DNA of 64,000 nt from CAMDPA01 sp964574325 (GTDB taxonomy: Bacteria; Pseudomonadota; Alphaproteobacteria; Rhizobiales; Hyphomicrobiaceae), in assembly GCA_964574325.1 (NCBI GenBank), contig CAZNMY010000002.1:62001-126000 (forward strand). Direction: 5' to 3'. Under the pieces are notes generated by a model that was not told the DNA's origin, did no database searches, and was given only the letters and a program-made list of their open reading frames with translations. The translations under genes were made by a program, and so were the position numbers. The first letter of the stretch is position 1. The number at the start of each line of letters is the position of its first letter. Below are positions 25,778-34,280 of the stretch, piece after piece.

Positions 25778-27102
25778 GACCGCCAGGATTGCTCATTGCG
25801 GCGCCGGCGTCGGGCACGGGCAAGACAACAGTCATGCTCGGCTTGTTGGCGGCATTTCGCGAGCAGGGCCTGGTAGTTCAACCATTCAAGAGTGGGCCGG
25901 ATTATATCGATCCGGCATTTCACACCGCGGCTTCCGGGCGCTCGTCGTATAATCTCGATAGCTGGGCGATGACGTCCGATCGGATGGCAGCCATCGTCGA
26001 GGCGGCACATGGCGCCGATCTTAGTCTCGCTGAAGGGTCGATGGGACTGTTCGATGGTGTCGCAATGCCCGGTGAATTCGGAACGGGCGCCAGCGCAGAT
26101 GTCGCTGCTCTGATGGGGTGGCCGGTTGTTTTGGTGCTTGATGTTTCAGGTCAGGCGCAATCGGCTGCCGCCGTCGCCCGCGGGTTTGCCTCGATGCGTC
26201 CGGATGTCGTGTTGGCCGGCGTCCTCCTCAACCGTGTTGCCAGCCAGCGCCATGAAACGCTGGTGCGGGCGGGCATGGAGGCTGCGGGCATTCGCGTGTT
26301 CGGCGCTCTGCCACGGCGGCTAGGTATCGTTCTGCCAGAACGCCACCTGGGGCTTGTGCAAGCGGAGGAACAGCCAAAGCTGGCCGGGACTCTGGCTGCG
26401 ATGAGCGCCTTCGTTGCTGAGCACGTTGATTTGCCGGCACTACGTGCGGCGGCTGGGTGCATATCAACAGTTAAAAATCGAGCAGCCCAATCGCTTCGGC
26501 CACCAGGGCAGCGGGTGGCGCTGGCTCGCGATGTCGCCTTCTCCTTCATTTATCCGCATGTGCTGGAAGCGTGGCAGTCGGCAGGCGCTACCATCCTGCC
26601 ATTTTCGCCGTTGGCCGACGAGGGCCCAGATCCGTCTGCCGATGTTTGCTGGCTTCCAGGCGGGTACCCGGAGCTGCATGCAGGCCGTTTGGCAGCGTCA
26701 GGTCAGTTTCGCGCAATCCTTCGAAACTTTGCCGAAGACCGGCCGGTGCACGGTGAGTGTGGTGGCTATATGGCCATGGGTGCTGGGTTGGTTGATGCGG
26801 ATGGCAAACGGCATGAAATGGCGGGGTTGTTTGGGCTCGTGACGTCGTTTGAAAAGCGACGGATGCATCTTGGCTATCGCCTCGCGCAGTTGAAGTCTGC
26901 AATACCTAGTCATGCGGCGGGCTCCCGATTGAGAGGTCATGAGTTCCACTACGCAACGATCGTTGAGCAACCCGACGCGCCGCTCGCCCAAGTAATCGAC
27001 GCCACCAGTACGCTGGTTCCAGAAACAGGATCGCACGTCACGTTCGCCGGCGGGGGCTTTGCCACGGGAACGTTTTTTCACATGATCGCAGAGGCCACAT
27101 GA
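25774..27102 (+). CDS. cobB: Hydrogenobyrinic acid a,c-diamide synthase
   Basis: This 442-residue glutamine amidotransferase amidates the a and c side chains before cobalt insertion. The N-terminal half has the P-loop APASGTGKTTVMLGLL at residues 9-24 and FKSGPDYIDPAFH near 42. The C-terminal glutaminase half has GECGGYMAMG with the nucleophilic Cys, and GHEFHYATI near the end. It makes the substrate of the CobN chelatase. It overlaps cobM and cobA by four bases on each side. Confidence 0.95.
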   Translation: MRPPGLLIAAPASGTGKTTVMLGLLAAFREQGLVVQPFKSGPDYIDPAFHTAASGRSSYNLDSWAMTSDRMAAIVEAAHGADLSLAEGSMGLFDGVAMPGEFGTGASADVAALMGWPVVLVLDVSGQAQSAAAVARGFASMRPDVVLAGVLLNRVASQRHETLVRAGMEAAGIRVFGALPRRLGIVLPERHLGLVQAEEQPKLAGTLAAMSAFVAEHVDLPALRAAAGCISTVKNRAAQSLRPPGQRVALARDVAFSFIYPHVLEAWQSAGATILPFSPLADEGPDPSADVCWLPGGYPELHAGRLAASGQFRAILRNFAEDRPVHGECGGYMAMGAGLVDADGKRHEMAGLFGLVTSFEKRRMHLGYRLAQLKSAIPSHAAGSRLRGHEFHYATIVEQPDAPLAQVIDATSTLVPETGSHVTFAGGGFATGTFFHMIAEAT

Positions 27103-27824
27103 CCGGCTTTGTCTCGTTTGTCTCGTCTGGACCCGGCGACCCAGAACTACTGACGTTGAAGGCAGTGGCACGACTGCAGACCGCCGACTCCGTATTATAT
27201 GACGAGCTTTCTTCGGGACCAATCTTGGCCCATGCGCGATCCGGCGCTGATCTTGTCAGTGTAGGAAAACGCGCCGGTCGACCATCTCCGACACAAGCAG
27301 ATGTCAGCAAACTTCTGGTCAAACACGCCGCAATGGGCAGGCGGGTCGTTAGATTGAAGTCTGGAGATGCCGGAATTTTTGGTCGGTTGGAGGAAGAAAT
27401 ATCTGCGCTGGCTTGTGCTGGCATAAACTATGAGATCATTCCCGGCGTTCCATCCGCCTGTGCAGCAGCAGCGGCGGCAGGCATGCCCCTGACCCGGCGG
27501 CTGACGTCGCGACGCGTGCAATTCGTGACAGGCCATGACGTGACCGGCACTTTGCCTGAAGGACTGAACATGGCTGCGCTGGCGGACCCTGCCGCAACTA
27601 CAGTGGTCTATATGGGCAGGCGAACCTTTACAGCTCTTACAGACAAACTAATGGCGGCGGGATTACCCGGTACGACACCTGCGCTGCTGGCCGAGTCTGT
27701 GAGCCGCACCGAACAGCACTTAACACGCTCGACTATCGCCGGTCTCGCGGCGTCCCTCGCGAACGTCACAAGCCATGCCCCTGCGCTGATATTGTACGGC
27801 GCGCTTTCCGATGAATTGCGTTGA
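27099..27824 (+). CDS. cobA: Uroporphyrinogen-III C-methyltransferase (SUMT)
   Basis: CobA commits uroporphyrinogen III to the corrin branch by two methylations. The 241-residue protein reads SSGPGDPELLTLKAVARLQ at the start, VGKRAGR near residue 52, RLKSGDAGIFGR near 85, and PGVPSACAAAAAAGMPLTRR and VTGHDV later. In the SAM motif it has Gly-Asp-Ala where many SUMTs have Gly-Asp-Pro, and Ser-Ser-Gly-Pro near the start in place of Gly-Ala-Gly-Pro. These fit a distinct alphaproteobacterial subgroup. It ends the long operon. Confidence 0.93.
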   Translation: MTGFVSFVSSGPGDPELLTLKAVARLQTADSVLYDELSSGPILAHARSGADLVSVGKRAGRPSPTQADVSKLLVKHAAMGRRVVRLKSGDAGIFGRLEEEISALACAGINYEIIPGVPSACAAAAAAGMPLTRRLTSRRVQFVTGHDVTGTLPEGLNMAALADPAATTVVYMGRRTFTALTDKLMAAGLPGTTPALLAESVSRTEQHLTRSTIAGLAASLANVTSHAPALILYGALSDELR

Positions 27825-27885
27825 TCGAAGTTCAAACGCCGGGTGTCAGGTTGACGTGGCATCGGTCTGCTGGCAACCATTCTAT

Positions 27886-28076
27886 CGACGGTTTCTCGCG
27901 GCCCGAAATGCCAAGAGGATTAAAAGGGAACGCGGTGAGGTGTAGCCATCAGGCGCCAAATCCGTGACTGCCCCCGCAACTGTGAGCGGTTAGCCGCCCT
28001 GATTTATACCACTAGCCCTTTTGGGGGCCGGGAAGGTTCAGGGATGCAATGATCCGCAAGTCAGGAGACCTGCCGT
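27886..28076 (+). promoter_or_regulatory. Cobalamin riboswitch upstream of cbiM
   Basis: The class I cobalamin riboswitch landmarks are all present: AAAAGGGAACGCGGTGAGG near 27922, GACTGCCCCCGCAACTGTGA at 27965-27984, a GCCCTT/GGGAAGG pairing region at 28015-28037, and the B12 box AAGTCAGGAGACCTGCC at 28058-28074. It reads towards cbiM, whose start is about 80 bases further. Cobalt uptake would be shut off when B12 is sufficient. The 5' edge is approximate. Confidence 0.92.
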
Positions 28077-28157
28077 CCGGTAGTTACCCTACCGCAAGTC
28101 ATCGCCGGCAAGCCGGCATTAGATCACCGCCGTCGGGGAAGACGGCATGGAGGGCTT

Positions 28158-28838
28158 ATGCACATCGAACCTGGACTAGTTGACGGGACAAAGATTGTCC
28201 TGAGCTACGCGACTTCAGCTGCAGCCGGCGCCGTTGCCCTGAAAACAATCGTGAATTCGATCGGCGACAACGGTTTGGTCTCACTAACGTTGCGCAGCTT
28301 GATCGCAGCTGTTGGCGTTTTTGTATTCTTCGAAGTGATGCCGCATTTTCCAATTGGCGTTTCAGAAGTGCATTTCATTCTTGGTTCGACGCTGTTTCTC
28401 ATCCTTGGTGCGGCTCCATCTGCCATAGGTCTGGCCTTGGGCCTGCTCGTGCAGGGACTGTTTTTTTCACCGACCGATCTACCTCAATTTGGGATGAACA
28501 TCACGACGCTGCTGCTACCGCTGTTTGCATTGCAGATCCTGGCTAAACGGATCATCGCGCCGGGCACGGCCTATGTGGACCTCAAATACAGTCAGGCTCT
28601 CACGCTCTCTACAGCCTATCAGGGCGGGGTTGTTGCGTGGGTAGCTTTCTGGGCCATCTACGGCGCGGGATTCGGCGTTCAAAATCTCGCTGCAGTTGGA
28701 ACGTTCGGCGCGGCCTACATGTCGGTCGTGTTGATTGAACCGCTGATCGACCTAGTGGTGCTGGCCGCCGCAAAAGCGGCGAACAAAGCTCTGGATGGTT
28801 CGCCATTCGTGACCCAGCGGCTGTTTCAAGCAGCTTGA
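28158..28838 (+). CDS. cbiM: CbiM-like cobalt ECF-transporter permease (stand-alone)
   Basis: This 226-residue protein has about six hydrophobic segments. It keeps the N-terminal Met-His-Ile of CbiM proteins, where the N-terminal amine and His2 bind Co(II). Conserved GAAPSAIGLALGLLVQG and PQFGMNITTLLLPLF blocks follow. No cbiN, cbiQ or cbiO lies nearby, so it belongs to the solitary CbiM-type permeases, or the partners are elsewhere. The upstream cobalamin riboswitch supports a cobalt role. A strong terminator lies 18 bases after its stop. Confidence 0.85.
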   Translation: MHIEPGLVDGTKIVLSYATSAAAGAVALKTIVNSIGDNGLVSLTLRSLIAAVGVFVFFEVMPHFPIGVSEVHFILGSTLFLILGAAPSAIGLALGLLVQGLFFSPTDLPQFGMNITTLLLPLFALQILAKRIIAPGTAYVDLKYSQALTLSTAYQGGVVAWVAFWAIYGAGFGVQNLAAVGTFGAAYMSVVLIEPLIDLVVLAAAKAANKALDGSPFVTQRLFQAA

Positions 28839-28855
28839 GCCTGGCTAGGAGATGG

Positions 28856-28881
28856 CGCGGCCCTTTATTGGGCCGCGTTTT
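28856..28881 (+). terminator. Rho-independent terminator between cbiM and cobF
   Basis: Perfect 8-bp arms CGCGGCCC (28856-28863) and GGGCCGCG (28870-28877) enclose the loop TTTATT and are followed by TTTT. It ends only 13 bases before the cobF start codon. Confidence 0.85.
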
Positions 28882-28894
28882 CATTTGGTGGCAG

Positions 28895-29668
28895 ATGATA
28901 AAGCTACTTCTGGTGGGAATAGGCACTGGCAACCCGGAGCACCTGACGTTGCAGGCAATCCGGGCCTTGAATTCAGTCGATCTCATTTTGATTCCACGCA
29001 AAGGCCCAGATAAGGCGGACTTGGCAGAACTTAGACGCGTCATCTGCGCAGATGTCGTAACCAACGCTGCCACAAGAATTGTAGAATTCGATCTGCCACA
29101 GCGCGATCCGAACGATCCCGACTACCGCAACGGCGTGGACGCCTGGCACGAAGCCATTGCTTCGGTCTGGTCGAAGACGATCGAAACGCACCTAGCCGAT
29201 GGCGGTTCAGCGGCACTTCTGGTGTGGGGCGATCCGGCACTTTACGATAGTACGCTACGCATCGCGACACGACTGCATCCGGTCCCGCGCGTGCAGGTCA
29301 TACCTGGTATTACGTCGATACAGGCGCTCGCGGCATCGCATGCGATCCCACTCAACGACATTGGCGCGCCATTTTTAGTGACCACCGGTCGGCAAATTCG
29401 AGACCATGGCTGGCCATCTTGCGCAGATACCGTCGTTGTCATGCTCGACGGAGATTGTGCCTTCCAACTTCTCGATCCAGAGGGTGTATCGATCTGGTGG
29501 GGGTGCTATGTCGGAATGCCAGAGGAAATCATTCTTGCGGGTCCTCTAGTCGAGACGGGTTCACGTATTGTAACGACCCGAGCCCAGGCGCGCGAACGTC
29601 ACGGCTGGATTATGGACATCTATATTCTGAGGCGAGAGCGGCGCAATGCCGACACTGCTTCGCCTTGA
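28895..29668 (+). CDS. cobF: Precorrin-6A synthase (deacetylating)
   Basis: CobF methylates C-1 and removes the extruded acetyl group, a step confined to the aerobic pathway. The 257-residue sequence has LLLVGIGTGNPEHLTLQAIRALN at the start, where family members read GIGTGNPxHLTLQA, then LLVWGDPALYDSTLRI and VIPGITSIQALAASHAIPLN. I chose the ATG at 28895; the open frame further upstream reads through the terminator hairpin. It is the last gene of the B12 block and is transcriptionally separated from cbiM unless the terminator leaks. Confidence 0.94.
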   Translation: MIKLLLVGIGTGNPEHLTLQAIRALNSVDLILIPRKGPDKADLAELRRVICADVVTNAATRIVEFDLPQRDPNDPDYRNGVDAWHEAIASVWSKTIETHLADGGSAALLVWGDPALYDSTLRIATRLHPVPRVQVIPGITSIQALAASHAIPLNDIGAPFLVTTGRQIRDHGWPSCADTVVVMLDGDCAFQLLDPEGVSIWWGCYVGMPEEIILAGPLVETGSRIVTTRAQARERHGWIMDIYILRRERRNADTASP

Positions 29669-30362
29669 TGCTCCCCAAGAGGTCGATGCAAAGCATTCAG
29701 TGCCGGAAAAGTACGTTGCCACGCGAACGGCCGTCTGTGGCGAATGCGGTGACGTCAGAAGATTGCAATTATCAAGTTGATTTCGATCAGGGGCTCGCAA
29801 CCGTCAGTGCAGTACCTCCCTCGGCTGCGGTTTCCAGCATGATTGCGGCCATGTTCTCGGAAAAGTCCAAGATATCGGGTATTTTGCGTTCAGTCGGTTG
29901 ATGGAGAGCTTGAGGCACACGTTCGAAGTGTTGGCCCGAATCGCGCCTTTCAGAGATCAGCCACGGAACCGGCCAGACAGACGGGGTTGCGCGATATTCT
30001 CTCATGTTGTTAGTGAATTACGACATTTTCGGATCGGCCTAAATGGCTGTGGAGACAGTCTTTCGGATCGAGCCCGAGCGGCTTGAGAATCATCTGCAAA
30101 GATTTGCAGGCGTCATCGCAGAACTTGCACCGACACCGGCGATTCTTGGCCGTGCAGCCCGAGAGAGCTGCCAGCCTACTCAAACTCGTTGCGGATGATG
30201 ACCTGCTAGTGCAGCAATCTGATCGAGAGGCACGATACACGGTCGCGCGATGGCAAACTGTTGAACAATGATTGAAATTGCGCGGGCTTGCTCGCGTTCC
30301 CACAGGTTGTGCGCTATCAGTCGGCTTGACGACGGATAGCTTGAGGATGGCGGCGAGGGGGG
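29669..30362. other. Boundary region between cobF and hsdR with decayed coding sequence
   Basis: No intact gene is convincing here. From 30043 one frame reads MAVETVFRIEPERLENHLQR and then ILGRAARES before stopping. A neighbouring frame continues sensibly (ASLLKLVADDDLLVQQ...) to a stop at 30271, which looks like a frameshifted remnant. The region also holds the right copy of the repeat that flanks the B12 block. The hsdR promoter should lie near 30280-30350. Confidence 0.45.
29785..29874 (+). repeat. Right copy of diverged direct repeat flanking the cob cluster
   Basis: It aligns gap-free with 6551-6640 at 62 of 90 positions and stays in one reading frame that encodes GLATVSAV and SSMIAAMFSEKSKISGILR before a stop at 29899-29901. 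It may be the 3' end of a former gene of which the left copy is a more decayed version. Confidence 0.55.
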
Positions 30363-32723
30363 ATGGCAAACGAGGCCGACACTTGTCGCCGGTTGATCAC
30401 GCCGAAGTTGGTCTCAGCCGGCTGGGACAGTGATCCCCATCGCTTGGCCGAACAGCATCCCATCACCGATGGTCGGATCATTCCCGTCGGCAACCGGTAT
30501 AAGCGTAAGGCACCGAAGAAGGCCGACTATCTGCTGAGCTATCGCCGCGACCGGCCAATTGCCGTTGTCGAAGCCAAGGCAGACGACAAGCCCGTCCTGA
30601 GCGGCCTCCAGCAGGCGAAGGACTATGCGGATCTGCTGGGCGTCAAATTCGCCTACACGACCAATGGCCTTGAGATCGTTGAGTTTGACTACTTCACTGG
30701 CGTGGAGCGACGTCTCAGCGAATTCCCACGGCCTGACGAAATGTGGCAGCGCTATTGCGCCGGTGCTGGCATCGACCAGCCCGAGACCGTCGAGCGGTTG
30801 TTGGCGCCGTATAATCTGACGCTCGCCGACCCGCCGCGCTACTATCAGACCATTGCCATCAACCGGGCCATCGAGGAGATCCTCAAGGGACGAACCCGGC
30901 TCCTTTTGACCATGGCAACGGGCACTGGCAAGACCACCACGGCATTTCAGATTTGCTGGACGCTTTGGTCCTCACGCTGGAACCGCAAGGGCGAGCATCG
31001 CCGTCCTAAGATCCTGTTCCTCGCGGATCGCAACATCTTGGTCAATGACCCGATGACCAAGGATTTCGCGCCGCTCAAAGATGCGATACACAAACTCGGC
31101 GACGGCGAAGTGTCGCTGGGGCGCGAGATGTACTTCGGCATCTACCAAGCCCTGGCTGAGGACGACCGCCGCGAGGGCCTGTTCCGACAAATTCCGGCCG
31201 ACTTCTTCGATCTGATCATCGTAGACGAGTGCCATCGCGGAAGTGCGCGTAGCGGTAGCTCTTGGCGGCGTATCCTGGAATATTTTTCGTCAGCGGTTCA
31301 GCTCGGTATGACTGCGACGCCCCGATCGGACGACAATGCCGATACGTACGGCTACTTCGGTGATCCGATTTACACCTACAGTTTGCGGCAGGGCATCGAG
31401 GACGGTTTTCTGGCACCCTATCGCGTGCATCGCGTGGTGTCGGAATGGGATGCAACAGGATGGCGCCCAACCAAGGAGTTGCTCGATCGCTTTGGTCGCC
31501 CAGTGCCGGATGATGAGTACGCCACCAAGGATTTCGAAAAGGTGGTGGCGCTCAGGGCGCGCACGGAGGCCATAGCACGCCACCTTCATGACTTCATGAC
31601 CAAGACCGATCCGATGGCGAAGACCATCGTTTTCTGTGTAGATCAGGAACACGCCCTGGAGATGGCGCATGCGCTCGGCAACCTGAATGCCGAGTATCGG
31701 CGCCAGTATCCGAATTTTGTGTGCCGCGTCACAGCTGACGAGGGCGCGCGCGGCCTAACACATCTGGGCAAGTTCCAGGACCTCGAAGTCAACAGTGATA
31801 GCCCAATCATCCTGACGACATCGCAACTCTTATCGACAGGCGTCAACGCACCGACCGTCAAGAATGTGGTGCTGGCGCGAGTCATCGGCTCGATGAGCGA
31901 GTTCAAGCAGATCATCGGACGCGGCACGCGCGTGCGGTCAGAGTACGACAAGCTTTGGTTCAACATCATCGACTACACCGGGACCGCGACAGCGAAATTT
32001 GCCGATCCAGATTTCGATGGTGATCCCGTTCGCGAGGACGTATCCGATATCGACGCGCCGGTTGTGACGCCTGAACCGCCGCAACCGCTTGACGGCGAAG
32101 AGCCGGGTGACCCGGACGAAGGTGGGGACGATGCGCCTGGAATGCCTCGCAAGCTCTATGTCGACGGCGGCGAAGTGCGGATCATTCACCATCAAGTTCA
32201 AGAACTCGATCCAGATGGGCACGTCCTGCGGACAACCCGCTATGAAGAATATGCTGCTGGGCGCGTGCGCGTGCTGTGCCCGACAGTGTTCGACCTCAAA
32301 GCGAAATGGGTCGATCCTGTCAGTCGCGCAGAAATCATCGAGCGCTTGAAGGACGAAGGCGTGGAGTTCGATGCGCTCGTGGAGGCAACGAAGCAGCCGG
32401 ATGCCGACCCCTTCGATCTTCTGTGTCACTTGGCGTTCAATGCGCCGCTTCGCACGCGGCGTGAACGCGCGCGCATCCTCAAATCACGACGTAAAGATTT
32501 CTTCGAAAGTCACGGTGAGAAAGCGCGCCAAATTCTGTCTGATCTTCTCGACAAGTACGCCGATCACGGCGACGCACAGTTTGAGATTCCGGAAATTTTC
32601 GACGTGGCACCCCTGACAGCGTATGGGACGTTCGACGAGATCGCGCGCGAGTTTGGCGGTCCAGAGAACCTGGGCAAGTCCATCCGCGATCTGCAATCGC
32701 TGCTCTACCAGGAGACCGTCTAG
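30363..32723 (+). CDS. hsdR: Type I restriction enzyme, R subunit
   Basis: This 786-residue motor and nuclease subunit translocates and cuts unmethylated DNA. Residues 55-80 hold the nuclease signature, with an Asp in KKADYLLSY and Glu-x-Lys in IAVVEAKAD. The helicase core has Walker A MATGTGKTTTAF near 180, the box II DECHRGSARSG near 290, TATPRSDDNADTYGYFG and a late QIIGRGTRVRSEYDK motif. The C-terminus resembles the EcoEI-type R protein end. A GAGGGGG lies just before the ATG. It leads hsdM by only three bases, so the whole system is one operon. Confidence 0.93.
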   Translation: MANEADTCRRLITPKLVSAGWDSDPHRLAEQHPITDGRIIPVGNRYKRKAPKKADYLLSYRRDRPIAVVEAKADDKPVLSGLQQAKDYADLLGVKFAYTTNGLEIVEFDYFTGVERRLSEFPRPDEMWQRYCAGAGIDQPETVERLLAPYNLTLADPPRYYQTIAINRAIEEILKGRTRLLLTMATGTGKTTTAFQICWTLWSSRWNRKGEHRRPKILFLADRNILVNDPMTKDFAPLKDAIHKLGDGEVSLGREMYFGIYQALAEDDRREGLFRQIPADFFDLIIVDECHRGSARSGSSWRRILEYFSSAVQLGMTATPRSDDNADTYGYFGDPIYTYSLRQGIEDGFLAPYRVHRVVSEWDATGWRPTKELLDRFGRPVPDDEYATKDFEKVVALRARTEAIARHLHDFMTKTDPMAKTIVFCVDQEHALEMAHALGNLNAEYRRQYPNFVCRVTADEGARGLTHLGKFQDLEVNSDSPIILTTSQLLSTGVNAPTVKNVVLARVIGSMSEFKQIIGRGTRVRSEYDKLWFNIIDYTGTATAKFADPDFDGDPVREDVSDIDAPVVTPEPPQPLDGEEPGDPDEGGDDAPGMPRKLYVDGGEVRIIHHQVQELDPDGHVLRTTRYEEYAAGRVRVLCPTVFDLKAKWVDPVSRAEIIERLKDEGVEFDALVEATKQPDADPFDLLCHLAFNAPLRTRRERARILKSRRKDFFESHGEKARQILSDLLDKYADHGDAQFEIPEIFDVAPLTAYGTFDEIAREFGGPENLGKSIRDLQSLLYQETV

Positions 32724-32726
32724 CGA

Positions 32727-34280
32727 ATGGCGCGCAAACCGAAGACCAATGGCGCGGCTCCGACCACGGCGCAATCCCTTGGGAGCTTGATGAAATCCGC
32801 GCGCAATATCATGCGCAAGGACAAGGGGCTGAACGGCGATCTCGATCGCCTGCCGATGCTGACCTGGATCATGTTCCTGAAATTTCTCGACGATCTGGAG
32901 GGACAGCGGGAGAACGCGGCCAAGGCTAAGGGCGAGAAGTTCCGCGGTGCCATCGAAGCTCCGTACCGTTGGCGTGATTGGGCTGCGAAAGCGGACGGCA
33001 TCACCGGCGATGAGCTTCTGGCTTTCATCAACCAGGACCGCGAAGCTGTTCGTCCCGATGGGAGCAAGGGTGCTGGGCTGTTTGCCTACCTGCGTGGCCT
33101 GACCGGATCAAATAGCGACCGACGCCGTGATGTGATCGCGACCGTGTTTAAGGGCGTGCAGAACCGGATGATCAACGGTTATCTGTTGCGCGACCTGCTC
33201 AACAAGGTGGACGGCATCCACTTTACCGCAAGCGCCGAATTGCACACCCTAGGTTCGCTTTATGAATCGATGTTGCGTGAAATGCGCGATGCGGCCGGTG
33301 ATTCCGGCGAGTTCTACACGCCACGTGCAGTCGTCCGTTTCATGGTCAAGGTAACCGATCCGCGTCTCGGCGAGTCCGTGCTCGATCCTGCGACCGGCAC
33401 CGGCGGATTTCTAGTCGAGGCGTTTGAGCATTTGCGCGCGCAAGTGAAGACCGTTGCTGACCGCAAGAAGCTGCAATCCGGGTCGCTGTTGGGTTGCGAG
33501 CCTAAGCCGTTGCCGTTTCTCCTCGGACAGATGAACTTGCTGCTTCACGGCCTCGATGCACCGGAGATAGATCCGGGCAACGCACTGCGTCACAAGCTGT
33601 CGGAGATCGGCGAGCGTGAGCGCGTCGATGTCATTTTGACTAATCCGCCATTCGGTGGTGAGGAAGAGAAAGGCATTCAGGGCAACTTCCCTGCTGATCG
33701 TCAGGCATCCGAGACGGCGCTTCTGTTCCTCCAGTTGATCATGCGGAGGTTGAAGCGAACTCCGACCTTAAGGGGGCAGCATGCGCGTGCCGCCGTGGTC
33801 GTTCCCAATGGCACGTTGTACGGTGATGGCGTGTGCGCACGGATCAAACAGGATCTACTCAAAGAGTTCAACCTGCACACCATTGTGCGACTGCCAACTG
33901 GGGTGTTTGCCCCGTACACTCCAATCCCGACGAACATTCTGTTCTTTGACCGAACGGGGCCGACAGAGGCGGTCTGGTACTATGAACATGCTCTACCTGA
34001 AGGCCGTCGCGGTTACACCAAGACGCTACCGATGCAGTTTGAAGAATTCGCGGATTGCATCGCTTGGTGGGACAAGCGCACGGAGAATGAACGGGCATGG
34101 CGGGTGAGCGCAGCAGAGTTATTGACCAACGGCTGCAATCTCGACCGTAAAAATCCGCGTGCGAAGGTCGATGTGGAGCATCTGCCTCCTGAAGAACTGG
34201 TCGCCAGTATTATTGCGAAAGAAGCTCGCATTGCCGAGTTAATGGCTGATATTCAGTCCGCGCTTGGAGCGCGGGCGTGA
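32727..34280 (+). CDS. hsdM: Type I restriction-modification system, M subunit (N6-adenine methyltransferase)
   Basis: This 517-residue subunit modifies adenine in the HsdS target and is needed for restriction. After an N-terminal helical HsdM domain comes the SAM-binding motif DPATGTGGFLVEAF near residue 220 and the catalytic NPPFGGEEEKG near 305. Another conserved block, ESMLREMRDAAGDSGEFYTPR, lies before the SAM motif. The length and motif order are normal, so it looks intact. Its stop overlaps the start of hsdS. Confidence 0.95.
   Translation: MARKPKTNGAAPTTAQSLGSLMKSARNIMRKDKGLNGDLDRLPMLTWIMFLKFLDDLEGQRENAAKAKGEKFRGAIEAPYRWRDWAAKADGITGDELLAFINQDREAVRPDGSKGAGLFAYLRGLTGSNSDRRRDVIATVFKGVQNRMINGYLLRDLLNKVDGIHFTASAELHTLGSLYESMLREMRDAAGDSGEFYTPRAVVRFMVKVTDPRLGESVLDPATGTGGFLVEAFEHLRAQVKTVADRKKLQSGSLLGCEPKPLPFLLGQMNLLLHGLDAPEIDPGNALRHKLSEIGERERVDVILTNPPFGGEEEKGIQGNFPADRQASETALLFLQLIMRRLKRTPTLRGQHARAAVVVPNGTLYGDGVCARIKQDLLKEFNLHTIVRLPTGVFAPYTPIPTNILFFDRTGPTEAVWYYEHALPEGRRGYTKTLPMQFEEFADCIAWWDKRTENERAWRVSAAELLTNGCNLDRKNPRAKVDVEHLPPEELVASIIAKEARIAELMADIQSALGARA

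Noticed and set aside
29419..29901. 160-codon plus-strand ORF across the end of cobF
   Set aside because: Its first half is out of frame inside cobF; only the last 40 codons look protein-like and these are treated as the decayed repeat.
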